21,689 bases of DNA. It comes from Apostichopus californicus (Eukaryota > Echinodermata > Holothuroidea > Aspidochirotida > Stichopodidae). The DNA is taken from NCBI GenBank assembly GCA_020650975.1, contig JAIPMN010013522.1, positions 1 to 21,689 of the forward strand, written 5' to 3'. This document shows, one piece after another, positions 9,581 to 19,387 of this stretch. Made by a program: the position numbers and the translations under genes. Under the pieces are notes generated by a model. It was not told the origin of the DNA. It ran no database searches and saw only the letters and a program-made list of their open reading frames with translations. How positions within the stretch are numbered: position 1 is the stretch's first letter; every line of letters starts with the position of its first letter.

Positions 9581-11620
9581 AACAACTATCGGTTCCAAAC
9601 CACTGGGTGTACCATATTACGTAAATACCCGACTGAGTGAGAATATCAGCATAAAGGGCGGGAGCTTAGCCTCGCATGCATTGCAATAAAATTTTCTGCG
9701 CAAAGTCGTTTATGAAGAATGAATTTGGGATATTGATGATTGAGCATTGTTTCTAAGTTCCTTAGATCTAAAAACTATTAGAGTGGTCCCCTTAATTACG
9801 TACATAATATAGTTTTCTATAACCTTTTCTTGTTATGTTCCTCGTGTATATTTTCTGGCTCACTATAGCCTGTTTTGCATGGCTGTAGATGATAGGTAGG
9901 GTGGACGGGGCGAGGTCATTTTTGCATTCAAAGAATTTTTATTTCTTCTTCCTCTTTTTTTTCAGTTATCTTTATTGATTCTCCTCTCTTATATGCTCTC
10001 TCTGGACTACTACTCTATATGTTTCCTTTAAGCTTTCTCAGCAGCCCTAGTCACCTCAATCAATTAGCATATTGTTTGATCTACCCTGTACAATGTTATT
10101 CATTTGCATTTATCTATATTAATGTTCTCTCTCTGGAGTAGGTTTATGTCTTCGTCTTTATTGATTAAGTGATTGAAATAAAATTGAATTAGATTAAAAA
10201 CTTGAATTGTACTGAGTTTTAACGGTCAATACCGCAGTACAAATTGACCGAAACTAGCGACTCTCTTATGTTTGTGTAACTTAAGTGATGCCGGGTTGGT
10301 TATCTGAATTAATCAGGTTGTTATTTCAAGTTACCGTCGACTTGTCTCTTCCACTCCTTTTCTACTCAGTTCCGACGGTGGCGAGGGGAAGGTTAACGCT
10401 GCACATCTAATGCACTAATCCCCTATAATGGTATTTCCATACTGTGTGTATGGAAATGACTTTCAGCAAACATGGATTACTTTAGTGAACAACCCCCAGC
10501 ATCAAAAGGTTTAAGGAAATATTTGCTCTATTTAGGAGACATGTGGGTTGAATTCAGTGTCGGGGGCTGCCATTTTGATGAGATATAGGAGTATAAGAGA
10601 TGACAGTCATTGCGGTTCATTTTTAGGGGCGAATATTCGCCGTCCAGTCGTTTTAACTCTATTTACCAACTATACTTTTCTATTCATTTTACGCAACTAA
10701 GAACCTTGGCGGTTGAGGGACTAGTGTATTCAGCCACCGTCCCAGACGATATGTCTGAGACGCAAAAAACACATTCCATACTTGTCTTATGTTTTCGGGA
10801 GATTATCCCAGCACCAAGATGCTACCAGGCGATGGAAGCATTGCCAAAGACCTTTATATTTTATTCTTATAGATTCTTATAGATGAAAAGCATTGCAAGT
10901 GCCCTCGATTTTTACATTGTAAAATTTTTAAAATAAGGTCTATGAAACTTAAATGTCGCCCTCACATTCAAGAGAAAGTTATCTCTTGTTTCTGAATGAC
11001 AAGTTGTGGTCTTCAAGCTCCTACGTGTAAAATGCTGCTTTTATTTTGTCATTAACATAACGTCCTTAGGGCTATTCTTTCAAAGTTAATTAAAGATAGT
11101 TTTCACGTACCCAAAACAAGTACCTAATATTTGTGAACGATAAGTGACACACATTCCTTACGATTGGCCAATCTTATTATAATATGTGTATTTAAAGACA
11201 TTGATTATACACGTTGTTGATTTCTATTATTATTTTAACATGTCTTTTTAATACCGCACAGTTGTGTATGGGTAGATGTAATGAACAAATTCGACGGCAT
11301 GTTTCCCAGTATCTATTAAATCTCTTTTAATAAAATGATCTATATTATTTCTTGCTTCATCGAGTTATACGAATTACTGTATGTTGTGTGAAACATGGAA
11401 TGTTAGTCCCTCCAATATTTCCTACTTTAAACAACCTTCTATCTTCCATTTCGTTAATTTGATCGTTTTTTACCATATGAAAAGAATATTAATAATGTCT
11501 TAACGTCGCTAACTTTTAAACAATATTGTTATTTTACAACAGTCACGTCTTCCAAAATTCCTGCTCTTTTAAAACGTTCTTATTTTCAAAGTTGGTCAGC
11601 CAGTTGAATTGGCCCTCTCA
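9581..11620. other. AT-rich region without a supported gene
   Basis: It contains scattered GC-richer stretches (9630-9700, 10370-10410, 10710-10830) and the hairpin at 10433. A 90-codon plus-strand frame at 10610-10882 has no recognised domain and is within chance for this much sequence. Confidence 0.4.
10433..10457. repeat. Perfect 10-bp inverted repeat
   Basis: ATTTCCATAC and GTATGGAAAT separated by TGTGT. It is isolated, with no gene nearby. Confidence 0.85.
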
Positions 11621-11626
11621 TTTATT
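11621..11626 (-). terminator. Candidate AATAAA polyadenylation signal
   Basis: An AATAAA hexamer on the minus strand, 100 bp after the stop of the candidate terminal exon. Such hexamers are frequent in AT-rich DNA; only the position supports it. Confidence 0.2.
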
Positions 11627-11725
11627 ATAATATCACTTTCTACCCCAACATAATCTCTCAAGAATAGATGCTGCCTCACAAAGATGGTTTCATTTCATAT
11701 ATTCCTGTGTGCCTCGTAAGCGATA

Positions 11726-11800
11726 TCAAACTATTAATTGGGGCGAATCCGTATTTGTTTTAAGGAAATGGATGAGCTCTTCGGTCGAAAAAGCTGCCTC
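11726..11800 (-). CDS. Candidate terminal coding exon of the receptor tail
   Basis: A pyrimidine-rich acceptor (CCTTCCCCCTACACAG) is followed in phase 0 by 24 codons beginning EAAFSTEELIHFL and a TGA stop at 11726-11728. A minus-strand AATAAA lies about 100 bp further on (11621-11626), a plausible polyadenylation signal. Phase and order fit the microexon and the proline-rich exon. There is no homologue to compare with, so this is a hypothesis built on splice signals. Confidence 0.3.
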   Translation of the reverse strand, partial: EAAFSTEELIHFLKTNTDSPQLIV

Positions 11801-12054
11801 CTGTGTAGGGGGAAGGTTTGTTGGGAGCATCCTTATGTAAAATGGTGCAAAATGATGCATCTGGTTTATTATTAAGTCTAAGCGCAACAGTACTAATAAA
11901 TACTTTTAAATTGTGATGTTAGGTTGAAATGAAGGAAGTAATGTACACCTCCACTCATGAAATCAGCTGCTGTGATAACAATATCCATATGCGATCGATA
12001 TAGAACTTAATATAGAGCAGTCTTCTACAGTTCTTGACTCGTTAGTAATCTCAC

Positions 12055-12093
12055 CGATGTCATATCGCCGATCCCGAAGAAAGATGATGAATG
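12055..12093 (-). CDS. Candidate 39-nt symmetric microexon of the receptor tail
   Basis: A very strong polypyrimidine tract (TTTCTTTCTTTATTTTTCC) leads to an acceptor, GTTGAAG, and 39 nt later there is a donor, ATCG|GTGAGA. In phase 0, which is what the proline-rich exon hands on, it reads HSSSFFGIGDMTS. It lies 540 bp downstream of that exon. It is short, so chance is a real possibility. Confidence 0.28.
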
Positions 12094-12335
12094 CTTCAAC
12101 GAGGAAAAATAAAGAAAGAAATATCATTAATAGTTCGATAAGCAGTAACATGATTTAAGTTCTTCGAGATGAAACACAATTAGATCGCTTATCTATCAGT
12201 ACGAAGTACTTATTCATCTCACCCGTTACATTTCTTTGAATACAAAATATGTGTCGCTGTAACGCCAACATGAATACATTTAAAGCCTGTTCATTACGCA
12301 TTGCGCATTATGTGTGAGATGCCCTCGCTCTCTAC

Positions 12336-12360
12336 TTTAAATAAATGATATTTATTTAAA
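12336..12360. repeat. Perfect 11-bp AT hairpin
   Basis: TTTAAATAAAT and its reverse complement around a 3-nt GAT loop, in the inferred intron between the proline-rich exon and the microexon. Confidence 0.85.
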
Positions 12361-12633
12361 TGATTAGATTATATATTATTACCTTTATTGTTCTAATATG
12401 GTGTAAATTTGTGAGACAAAACACAGTTAGTAGAAACCTTAGCCAACCATTTCAAGTGAATTAGATTAATTTCCAATTCTCTCAATCCGCTGAATATATA
12501 AGCGTCATTAGGCTTGGGATATAGACAAACCACAAATCACAGAGACTTTTGTGTAAATTTTAATAGAGACATAGCAAATATATAAAGACCAGAAAAGTAA
12601 GATAAAGATGAGAAGGACGTAACGGGGACTCAC

Positions 12634-12733
12634 GTTTGAAGCATAGCCAGGGGGAGGCGTTTGGACCGGAGGGGTTGGTGAGCCTGTAGGCGGACCGTAT
12701 AGTGTGTCAACGTGGGGATGTATGTCGTCGTGG
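12634..12733 (-). CDS. Proline-rich cytoplasmic-tail exon, probably of Ig gene 3
   Basis: A 100-nt GC-richer segment bounded by an acceptor (GACAAGCACAG, with a T9 tract about 11 nt upstream) and a donor (CAAAC|GTGAGT). Entered in phase 2, as the transmembrane exon requires, it reads HDDIHPHVDTLYGPP, then a Pro/Thr/Ser stretch ending TPPVQTPPPGYASN. The other frames give stops or unremarkable basic peptides. The sequence looks like a receptor tail with SH3- or WW-type proline motifs and two tyrosines, but no ITIM or ITAM. It is 4.2 kb from the transmembrane exon and exits in phase 0. The assignment rests on phase, strand and composition only. Confidence 0.5.
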
Positions 12734-13549
12734 CTGTGCTTGTCATGTAAAAAAAAAGAACATATTATTCATATTAGAAACTATTTCTCTTCTTCTCATT
12801 ACACATGTGTTGGTTGACTGTTGGCTACCTAGATGTACACCTTCATATAGTATTACATTCATTATATTTATAACTCTCTTCTACTCTAGTTCAATGGACG
12901 AAATAAAGTGCGTAGAATTGTGAAGACACGGTCGTGCTTTTTTCTTTTCGCGGTAACTTCACCACAATTGCTGTGTATTTCAATGAATGAAATCATAAGT
13001 AACAAAACAAAAACAAGCCGGATACTTGATATGTGCTTTAATCTGTCACGGTTTTGTAGTCTGACATTTTCCTGAATATCCTCTCACTGAATTTTGAAGT
13101 TTATCTCATCTGCCAACCACCGTAAGTTAGCTTTCTTCAAAAGTAGATTCGTAATACCGTAGCTATTTCAGGTAAAACTAGGCGTTTTGGGTAGCAAAGA
13201 GTACACTGCTTTACGGTGGATACCAAATTTTTCGAAATGATCTTAGATGTTCCAAAATAAGTACTATACGGAGGATATCAGATGAGCGTTACGGCGAGTG
13301 ACCTGTACACCTTACCAATGAGAAGATTTTCTTTATTATAAATTCAATAAAATGAGAAGTGTTGAAGGGACCGCAAAGTGCTCGAGATAAGAAGATAATG
13401 AGATAAGAATCTAGAGGCAAGGGTACGGTTGATACGGAGAGTACCAAATTGGAACCTCAGTTAGTACCATATCAGCGACAAACTAATATAAGATGAGTTC
13501 TACTAATGGTAATTGGGTCATTCTTTTGAAACTTCCGGATAGTTGATGC

Positions 13550-14345
13550 TGCTTTCTACAGCATATCTGTAAATAATGTGCCAACCGCATACTGATCATC
13601 TGCAAAATACAAAATACAAAATAAATAGTAGCCCGTGACTGGAAAATTAATCAGACCTTTACACAATGCGGTACATCAAGATTGGTGCAACTTATTTGCA
13701 TATAAATTGACAAATACCAAGCAAAATACCAAGACCGCTAATGCGCTACATGAATTAGAATTTTGAAACACATATACCAAAATGAATATACAAAACTGTT
13801 GAAAGCAATGTGATAAAATCAAAACCCAAATAACTAATGATGATCGCAAAAAGCGCTAAAGCATAATATAGTGAATTTTACTTGCAAACAATGTAAACCT
13901 ATACAAAGTCCTCTAAAACACGACATCACATCATCCCAAACACCAATAGGAAGAGATCCATAACCTCTTAAACACCTACAATATATCTAGAATGAATGAA
14001 AAAAAACTTGTGATTTTGTGAAAATCAGAAAGCACTCAAAAGGATATGTACAGAACCGAGGAAAAAAGTAATGGCACATCTGGAATCGTAAAGAATACTC
14101 TGTCCTACGAAATAATCAATAATTTGAAATCTCTTTGACCTTCATGGCTAGCCAGACGATACCAAGAAAAGTCTCTTAAAGCAAAATATGATCATAAATG
14201 ATGATATAAGGAAAACATTGAACACCAAACGGTGGTCTATAGAGTCTAGCACAAATACTAAAAATGATATTTCCAGAACCACAGAGACGTTTACAAACCC
14301 TTAACTATAATATACATAACATCAGAAAAAAAAACTTGTAATTGT
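13550..14345. other. A-rich, T-poor block
   Basis: The plus strand is strikingly rich in A (many AAA, ACA and CAAA runs) and poor in T for about 800 bp, unlike either flank. All frames are broken by stops. It may be a decayed retroelement body or reflect transcription-linked skew. Confidence 0.35.
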
Positions 14346-14690
14346 CAAATGTCAGTATTCTACCATTAGGATCGGTTTTTAAAGATATATTATATATCAT
14401 ATGCTATCATTTTCTCTTCTGTGATTGTCTTGTCATGTGATACACTTAATTTTGACATGTTGATTTCCATTCATTTTCATGTTACAATTTAAATATTTCG
14501 TTCTGCAGAGTTATAGTTTGTCTTTTATATTCGGTTCAATGATTAAAAAGTCAGGTGAATATTCATTGTTTCTTTTTCGAATATTGTTTGATCTTGTGTA
14601 GAATAAATGAAGGAAGTGATTTCATTTCTTGATCAAAACAGTTTTGGGTAACTTGTTTTCGTAGGAAAGGTAATATAGAGACCTATTCTG

Positions 14691-14720
14691 CTTCCGGGTT
14701 TTACTTTCATAATTCAGAGC
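14691..14720 (+). repeat. Paralogous non-coding segment near the scrambled Ig copy
   Basis: CTTCCGGGTTTTACTTTCAT and the following AATTC match 18117-18145. Looser similarity continues upstream (TTGTTTGATCTTGT against TTGTTTGACCTTGT). It lies about 1 kb on the downstream (minus-strand) side of the scrambled Ig copy. Confidence 0.5.
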
Positions 14721-15660
14721 AAACTCAATTTAAATATATTGAAAGTATTTTTTCCTAACGAACGGCAATGGAAATTTTTACAATTATGTTTATTACAGGG
14801 TCAGAAGTATGTCGTTTACTACATTATTTACACGTTGTCTCTTTTAATTAGTGTCACCGTTTAGGTTCAATAAGAAGGTTATTGTATATAATATATTCAA
14901 TGATCGTTTATGTATCAAACGTAGTTTTAGGACATGGTTGATTAAAACTAACTATTGAAAGGAATCGAATGTCATTTTTATTTAAAATAAATCGAAATAT
15001 TATTATATCATAAATAGGACAAATTTCTTTCAAATTTTATGTCAAAGCTTACAAATTTGGATATCGTTTACATTATTCACAATTTTAAAGCATAAATATA
15101 TATGAAAGAAGAATCATTGGATATTCACTTGACCACTGCACTATGGTGCTTAATATTTTATTTCCTTGTTTTATTATAATTGTATTGAAATATATAATTC
15201 CATAATGTAGAATTAACAAACTTCTCCGAGGGAATCATGTTTTATTACAATTGCAATATTATATGTTTGTAAAAGAAAAGAAATATTCACACAGTTCATG
15301 ACAGTTGCGTATAAATAGCACATTGTTTAAATCGGCATATGAACTCTCCTGAATAGGTGTTATCGATTAACGAAGTTGACACATAATCACATTAGGTGTC
15401 ATTAATACTTTCACTTACACAGGATATAATATACTAATTACTGTAAAGCATTGTAATTTTACTTTCCCCTCCGTTAATGAATGATCAATATTGCCTTGTT
15501 TTTTGTTAGAGTACATGACGCTGGCGTTCATTAACATGCTGTTACCTGATTTCTTCATCAAGCAAATCGAAAGTCCATTAAACATGACACTATTTCTTGT
15601 GAACCTCTGTTACATCATCTATATATAATATATAGAAAGACAAGGCCACACAATAGAAAG
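14721..15660. other. AT-rich intronic or intergenic stretch
   Basis: Very AT-rich, with no supported exon. It contains AT palindromes (for example CTATATATAATATATAG near 15620) and lies directly downstream of the scrambled Ig copy. Confidence 0.4.
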
Positions 15661-15664
15661 ACAG

Positions 15665-16094
15665 GCGTATAACAATATGTTGATCTCATAGTTGATCCAT
15701 CTTGACAATAAAAAATACAATCAATATTCTCGAGAAGAAAGTGCATTTTCCTTAGAAACAAGAAAACATGATCATAATCATTATGTGAGTATTCTTACCT
15801 GAGCGTATAATCTTTGAATCTAAGATACATCTCCGAGAAAACAGCCGATTGTACGCAACACTACGATCAGATTTGTCTCCGGTGAAAGTCATCCCCATGA
15901 GTTTCAACACTAATCTAAGTGCTATATAATATAAAACGAAATATTTGTAAAGGGGAAGTGATATGTACAGCCAAACAACATGTTATTGATTTTTAGTTGC
16001 GTTAATAACAAAGGATTAATTATGTTGTCCCGTTTTGTAGTTGCAGGTTAAGGATTGAAAAACAAATCATGGAAGTAAGTTAGATAATCTCCGC
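15665..16094 (-). pseudogene. Scrambled Ig pseudogene with blocks in reversed order
   Basis: Three blocks match the Ig family on the minus strand, all in the sense orientation. Block A (about 15665-15772) is the leader plus N-terminus and translates as DCIFYCQDGSTMRSTYCY, keeping the C-x3-C-x10-C spacing. Block B (about 15784-16000) is the V core, with FGCTYHFPFTNISF and then, after a frame change in an AT-rich tract, LRL and TGDKSD, which line up with gene 3. Block C (about 16041-16094) matches the DNA encoding gene 3's DYPSYF...FSILNL. In genes 1-3 the minus-strand order is A, B, C; here it is C, B, A. Stops and frame changes make it non-coding. Confidence 0.62.
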
Positions 16095-16419
16095 TTCAAA
16101 TCGCATCAAACATCATCGCATTGTACTTTTTACGTGACCCGTCCTGTGGGAACGAAAACGTCACGGCCAAACGGCACTGAGAAACCAACCGCCTCTCATA
16201 AACAGAAATCACAACCCAAACAAGCCAGAAACAAAAGGCCCACCACCTCCCACCCGAACATTCAAAGTGCTACAACGAACGACCAGCCCGCAACGAAACA
16301 AACTGACCTCCCCCAGCATACCAGCGCCCGTAGAAGGCACTGGCAGCCCCAGATAAACTGCAAAATAATACCTTCAACCTGATTATCCTCCGCATCAGGG
16401 TACTTTTTAAGAAAAAGTC

Positions 16420-16454
16420 GCCCAGGAAAGAAACTGGGCACGAAAACCAAACTA
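16420..16454 (-). repeat. Internal 35-nt hairpin unit of the U2-headed element, copy 2
   Basis: Identical at 34 of 35 positions to 16572-16606. It contains a 6-bp GCCCAG/CTGGGC stem and the run TAGTTTGGTTTTCGTGCCCA on the minus strand. Confidence 0.8.
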
Positions 16455-16571
16455 CCGAACGACTGATCCGCTCTCAACCCCAGTCCCTTGTATCGGAACT
16501 GTGACTGTGTGATCATCGTTGGGTGTGCATCACCCGTGGTTCCCCTCGAAAGGGAACCGATACTACTTTTT

Positions 16572-16606
16572 GCCCAGGAAAGAACCTGGGCACGAAAACC
16601 AAACTA
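16572..16606 (-). repeat. Internal 35-nt hairpin unit of the U2-headed element, copy 1
   Basis: It directly abuts the U2-like segment and has a perfect 7-bp stem (GCCCAGG/CCTGGGC). It is one mismatch from the copy 152 bp away, so the head of the element was partly duplicated. Confidence 0.8.
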
Positions 16607-16629
16607 TACATGATCTTAGCCAAAAGGCC
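16596..16629 (-). ncRNA. U2 snRNA-derived segment (fragment, not a gene)
   Basis: The minus strand carries GGCCTTTTGGCTAAGATCA, identical to the conserved 5' portion of metazoan U2 snRNA from about nt 11 to 29. Weaker similarity (TGTATAGTTT against U2 AGTGTAGTAT) covers the region around the branch-point-pairing sequence. The first ten U2 bases differ, and no Sm site or later stem-loops follow. It is therefore a captured head in a repeat, not a functional U2 gene. Confidence 0.72.
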
Positions 16630-16920
16630 GCATAAGGGTATAACTTTTCAAAAGCGTTTGGCAGCCAGTGTGAAACTCACAATGTCATAAACTTTATGAT
16701 AAGTATAATATACTGAAAATATATGCATTCAAATGATCGGAAAGATAATTCGTCAATCATAGCATAATCATGTAAATTATTCTGGATAATAGTATTAATC
16801 ATCTATTCCTGTTAATTAGTGACACATATACAAAATCCATACTTTGAATGAACTTATATGTAGTTACAATCTTAGTTGAACTATTTTTACTGTAGATGTA
16901 TAACGTATAACTGTGCTTAC

Positions 16921-17005
16921 CTGTAGACATATACGATGGCTATCACAGAGACGACGAGTATTACGGCAATTACGATCATCACCAACGTCATTATGTTCTT
17001 CGTGT
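16921..17005 (-). CDS. Transmembrane exon, probably of Ig gene 3
   Basis: An 85-nt open segment with an acceptor (TTTCTGCAG) just before 17005 and a donor (ACAG|GTAAGC) after 16921. Read after a phase-1 intron it encodes TKN followed by about 23 hydrophobic residues (IMTLVMIVIAVILVVSVIAI and a short VYVY end). Of the other two frames, one meets an early stop and the other is polar. It lies 2.7 kb downstream of the gene 3 Ig exon on the same strand, and the incoming phase fits that exon's donor exactly. It ends in phase 2. It is too short to appear in an ORF list. It makes the protein a type I membrane receptor. It could instead serve the scrambled copy's ancestor or be shared by alternative splicing. 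Confidence 0.68.
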
Positions 17006-17239
17006 CTGCAGAAATGACAGTAAGATGCACAAATATATTAATATCAGCAACCAAACTACGTAAGTCGATTAACTTCACCGCACTTGGGTGCATGTTCTTG
17101 TGATTTCAACATGACATACCTTTGTTTATAACATATGTACTAACTTTGTAAAATGTTATACATGTGGAAATTTGGCTTAGATACAAGAATTCGTCGAATT
17201 GATTTTTTCTTTTTGCACCAATTAAAAATTGCCGAAACG

Positions 17240-17700
17240 AGGTAGGTTTGCTCGCAGTGTGCAATGGAGGGTTATGATTTTCGCGCCTGCCCCTCGTCGT
17301 ATGTAGCTAAGGCGAAACGCGAGGAGCAGCCGGCAATGGGATATGCTCTACTTCCAGTTACAAAGGGTTCTAGACAGGGTTAAGAGGTGGAGGTCCCGGT
17401 GCCCCCTGTGTATCCCTTGTTGAAACTGACCCCTTACCGAACCCCGCAGATCACCCTACTGTCACTCGCTTCCCATTGCGTTACCAATAGCCTTCTGTGG
17501 ATTTGTCTCGGCCTTCTTATATTCAGAAGATCATATTAGAACAAGCTGTTTGACCGAGCTGTCTGCACAGAATCGTCATCCGACCGATGTATGGCGATCT
17601 GTACATTCTAGGTTACATAATACAAGGCTTTTCGGACATGATTACTGGTGACCGATCATGGTCAGTACGGCAGAGTTTAGTATTTTACTGGATTGATCCG
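17240..17700. other. GC-richer intronic block of unknown origin
   Basis: Clearly richer in G and C than the surrounding intron, with stretches such as GGAGGTCCCGGTGCCCCC. It has no open frame of note and no tRNA-like A/B boxes that I could recognise. It is probably an old repeat, contiguous with the dispersed repeat at 17701. Confidence 0.35.
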
Positions 17701-17790
17701 TTGCTGATAGTTTAGTTACCGTGTGTAGGGTTTGGTGACGTTTTGGATTCCGTTTAGCGCATTACTTAAAAGCACCGGCAAACAACATAG
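17701..17790 (+). repeat. Dispersed repeat, copy 2
   Basis: TTGCTGATAGTTTAGTTA, GTAGGGTTTGGTG and TTGGATTCCGTTTAGCG in the same order as at 9472. It lies in the intron between the Ig and transmembrane exons of gene 3. Confidence 0.65.
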
Positions 17791-18116
17791 CAATATGTTG
17801 ACTTGTTTGTATGCGGTCCGTCAAATCGATGAAAGCTACAACCGACGATGTCTGGTTAAAGACAATAAAATACATAAAAATGATTGCATTTTGAGATAAA
17901 TGGCAAACCGAGAGTTGAAATGTTAAATAACAAACGTGAATTCGTTTGTTGTTTTACCTGGAATGTGTTGAAAAGAACCCCTTCAAAGAAAAATCTGTTT
18001 GTCCGATACAATTGTCAATCACTTAATTGATCATAAAAAAGAAGTTAAAAACATCGTGTTTTTGTTTCGTTGTTTAACATTGTTTGACCTTGTAGAAATT
18101 AGAAAAGAGAATTACA

Positions 18117-18145
18117 CTTCCGGGTTTGACTTTCACAATTCACAC
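18117..18145 (+). repeat. Paralogous intronic segment of Ig gene 3
   Basis: The counterpart of 14691-14720. It lies downstream of the gene 3 Ig exon on the minus strand, so intron and exon appear to have been duplicated together. Confidence 0.5.
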
Positions 18146-19080
18146 GAATGGCATGTATAAAGATTCTTTAAGAAAAGTATAGTGGATTAACTTGTGTTTA
18201 AATGCTTTTAGAAGTTATGACAAATGAATCCTTCTAATCGATACACTACACTTTTAAAAACTCTTTGGATTTTTGTTGGACCTTATAGTGTTCAATAGGA
18301 ATATTAATGTGGTGATTGTATTCATTGATCGATTAGCATTAAACTTACTTTCGTGAAAAATTTACTAGTTATAGGAAAAATGGCTAGCAATAATTTTACT
18401 TTATAGTTTTCTTACTATAATATGGTAAAATTTGCCTACTTCCTTCAAACGAATGAAAAATCAGCATATAAAACATCCGCATACCGTCCGAAATAAGTGT
18501 TTCGAGTGAATATGAGATACAAAATCTTGTTTCTTTTAAATAGTACTCGCACTTTTTCAAACAACTTAATTATTATTTACACCAAATCACTTTTCCTCAC
18601 TTTCCCTTCGATTGGAAAAGGTAGCTTGTGTGAGCTAGATGAAGGTTTTATTTGATTATCGTTTTAAGCGGAACTAAACTAAATGAGGTTATTTCTGTTT
18701 TGAGAACATCAAAAATCATGGATCTGTCTGTTCTTTTTCTGATGATTTATGTTAGCTAGATTAACGAAATAGTAGACTAAAACTTTGATCTTCCAGGCAA
18801 GATTAGAGCGTGATGCATAGTTACATAATGAGAAGGTCACATGAGATGTAGTTTCCTAACACTGCATTGCTAAAGACACTGTTAGATGTGCTGCAGTGAT
18901 AGTGCTTGAGATGACAGTGCCATGGATTCAGTTGTAACTAGTTTGGATTATAAACGTCCAACACAAATACTGACATTAAACAAAACATAATATACAGCTT
19001 CCTTTAGTCAATAGTTGTGACAAAAGCACCAAACAGTTTAGTTTATGATGTTTCCATATTATTTGTTACCTATATTTAAT

Positions 19081-19158
19081 TATTTTGGGAGTAGTAGATC
19101 CCTTTAAAGCTGTGGTGAATCTTACTCGCATCTTCCCTCGTCCATCTTACAACAAACC
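19081..19158 (+). repeat. Intronic direct repeat, copy 1
   Basis: Begins TATTTTGGGAGTAGTAGATC and ends near ACAACAAACC. It repeats at 19279 with one internal deletion of about a dozen bases there. Confidence 0.88.
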
Positions 19159-19278
19159 ACAGGAACGTGGAACCATCTGTTAGGTCACCACTTTTTAAAT
19201 TTTACGTCATGAGATTACCATTACTATCGAGCTTATGTATTCTAAAAGGTTACAAAGAGTATTTTCTATATAGGCTCA

Positions 19279-19344
19279 TATTTTGGGAGTAGTAGATCCC
19301 TTTAAAGCTTACTTGCATCTTCCCTCGTCCATCTCACAACAAAC
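19279..19344 (+). repeat. Intronic direct repeat, copy 2
   Basis: A near-identical shorter copy of 19081-19158, 198 bp away in the same orientation, within the first intron of gene 3. Confidence 0.88.
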
Positions 19345-19366
19345 CCATGAGATCATTACGTCTTGT

Positions 19367-19387
19367 CCCCCCCCCACCCCCCCCCAC
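19367..19387 (+). repeat. Poly-C tract
   Basis: A run of C with a single A, in an AT-rich intron. It is prone to length change and to G-quadruplex formation on the minus strand. Confidence 0.85.

Larger units (their letters stand above)
16119..16633 (-). mobile_element. U2-snRNA-headed retroelement or SINE-like repeat
   Basis: A GC-richer block inside the gene 3 intron. Read on the minus strand it starts at about 16633 with a U2-like head, passes two copies of a 35-nt hairpin-bearing unit (16572-16606 and 16420-16454), and ends in a CGTGAC...GTCACG stem (16133-16165) and a T/A-rich junction. A second copy of the low-coordinate end occurs at 21579, with the same boundary (ATTGTRCTTTTTACGTGACC), which shows it is a repeated element. 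Short ORFs on both strands show no recognised domain. SINEs with snRNA-derived heads and U2-targeting non-LTR retrotransposons are known classes; which applies here, if either, is undecided. Confidence 0.6.

Noticed and set aside
10610-10882. 90-codon plus-strand frame
   Set aside because: No domain, no repeat copy to compare with, and composition like its surroundings.
11963-12151. 62-codon minus-strand frame starting with a hydrophobic segment, considered as a membrane exon
   Set aside because: The hydrophobic start is the translated polypyrimidine tract of the splice acceptor before 12093, and a stop lies just upstream of the ATG. The microexon reading fits better.
12702-12923. Cysteine-rich 73-codon plus-strand frame
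   Set aside because: It overlaps the antisense of the proline-rich exon and then runs through A/T-rich sequence; no recognised motif.
15797-15804. Donor-like CAG|GTAAGAAT on the minus strand within the scrambled copy
   Set aside because: It falls in the middle of a V-domain block where the intact paralogues have coding sequence, so it is probably coincidental.
16134-16516. Two overlapping frames, 82 codons (+) and 84 codons (-), inside the U2-headed element
   Set aside because: Low-complexity basic or hydrophobic translations of a repeat. The second copy does not clearly preserve either frame, and the hairpin duplication explains the internal peptide repeat.
16596-16629. Functional U2 snRNA gene
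   Set aside because: Only the 5' third is similar, the first ten bases differ, and no Sm site or 3' stem-loops follow.
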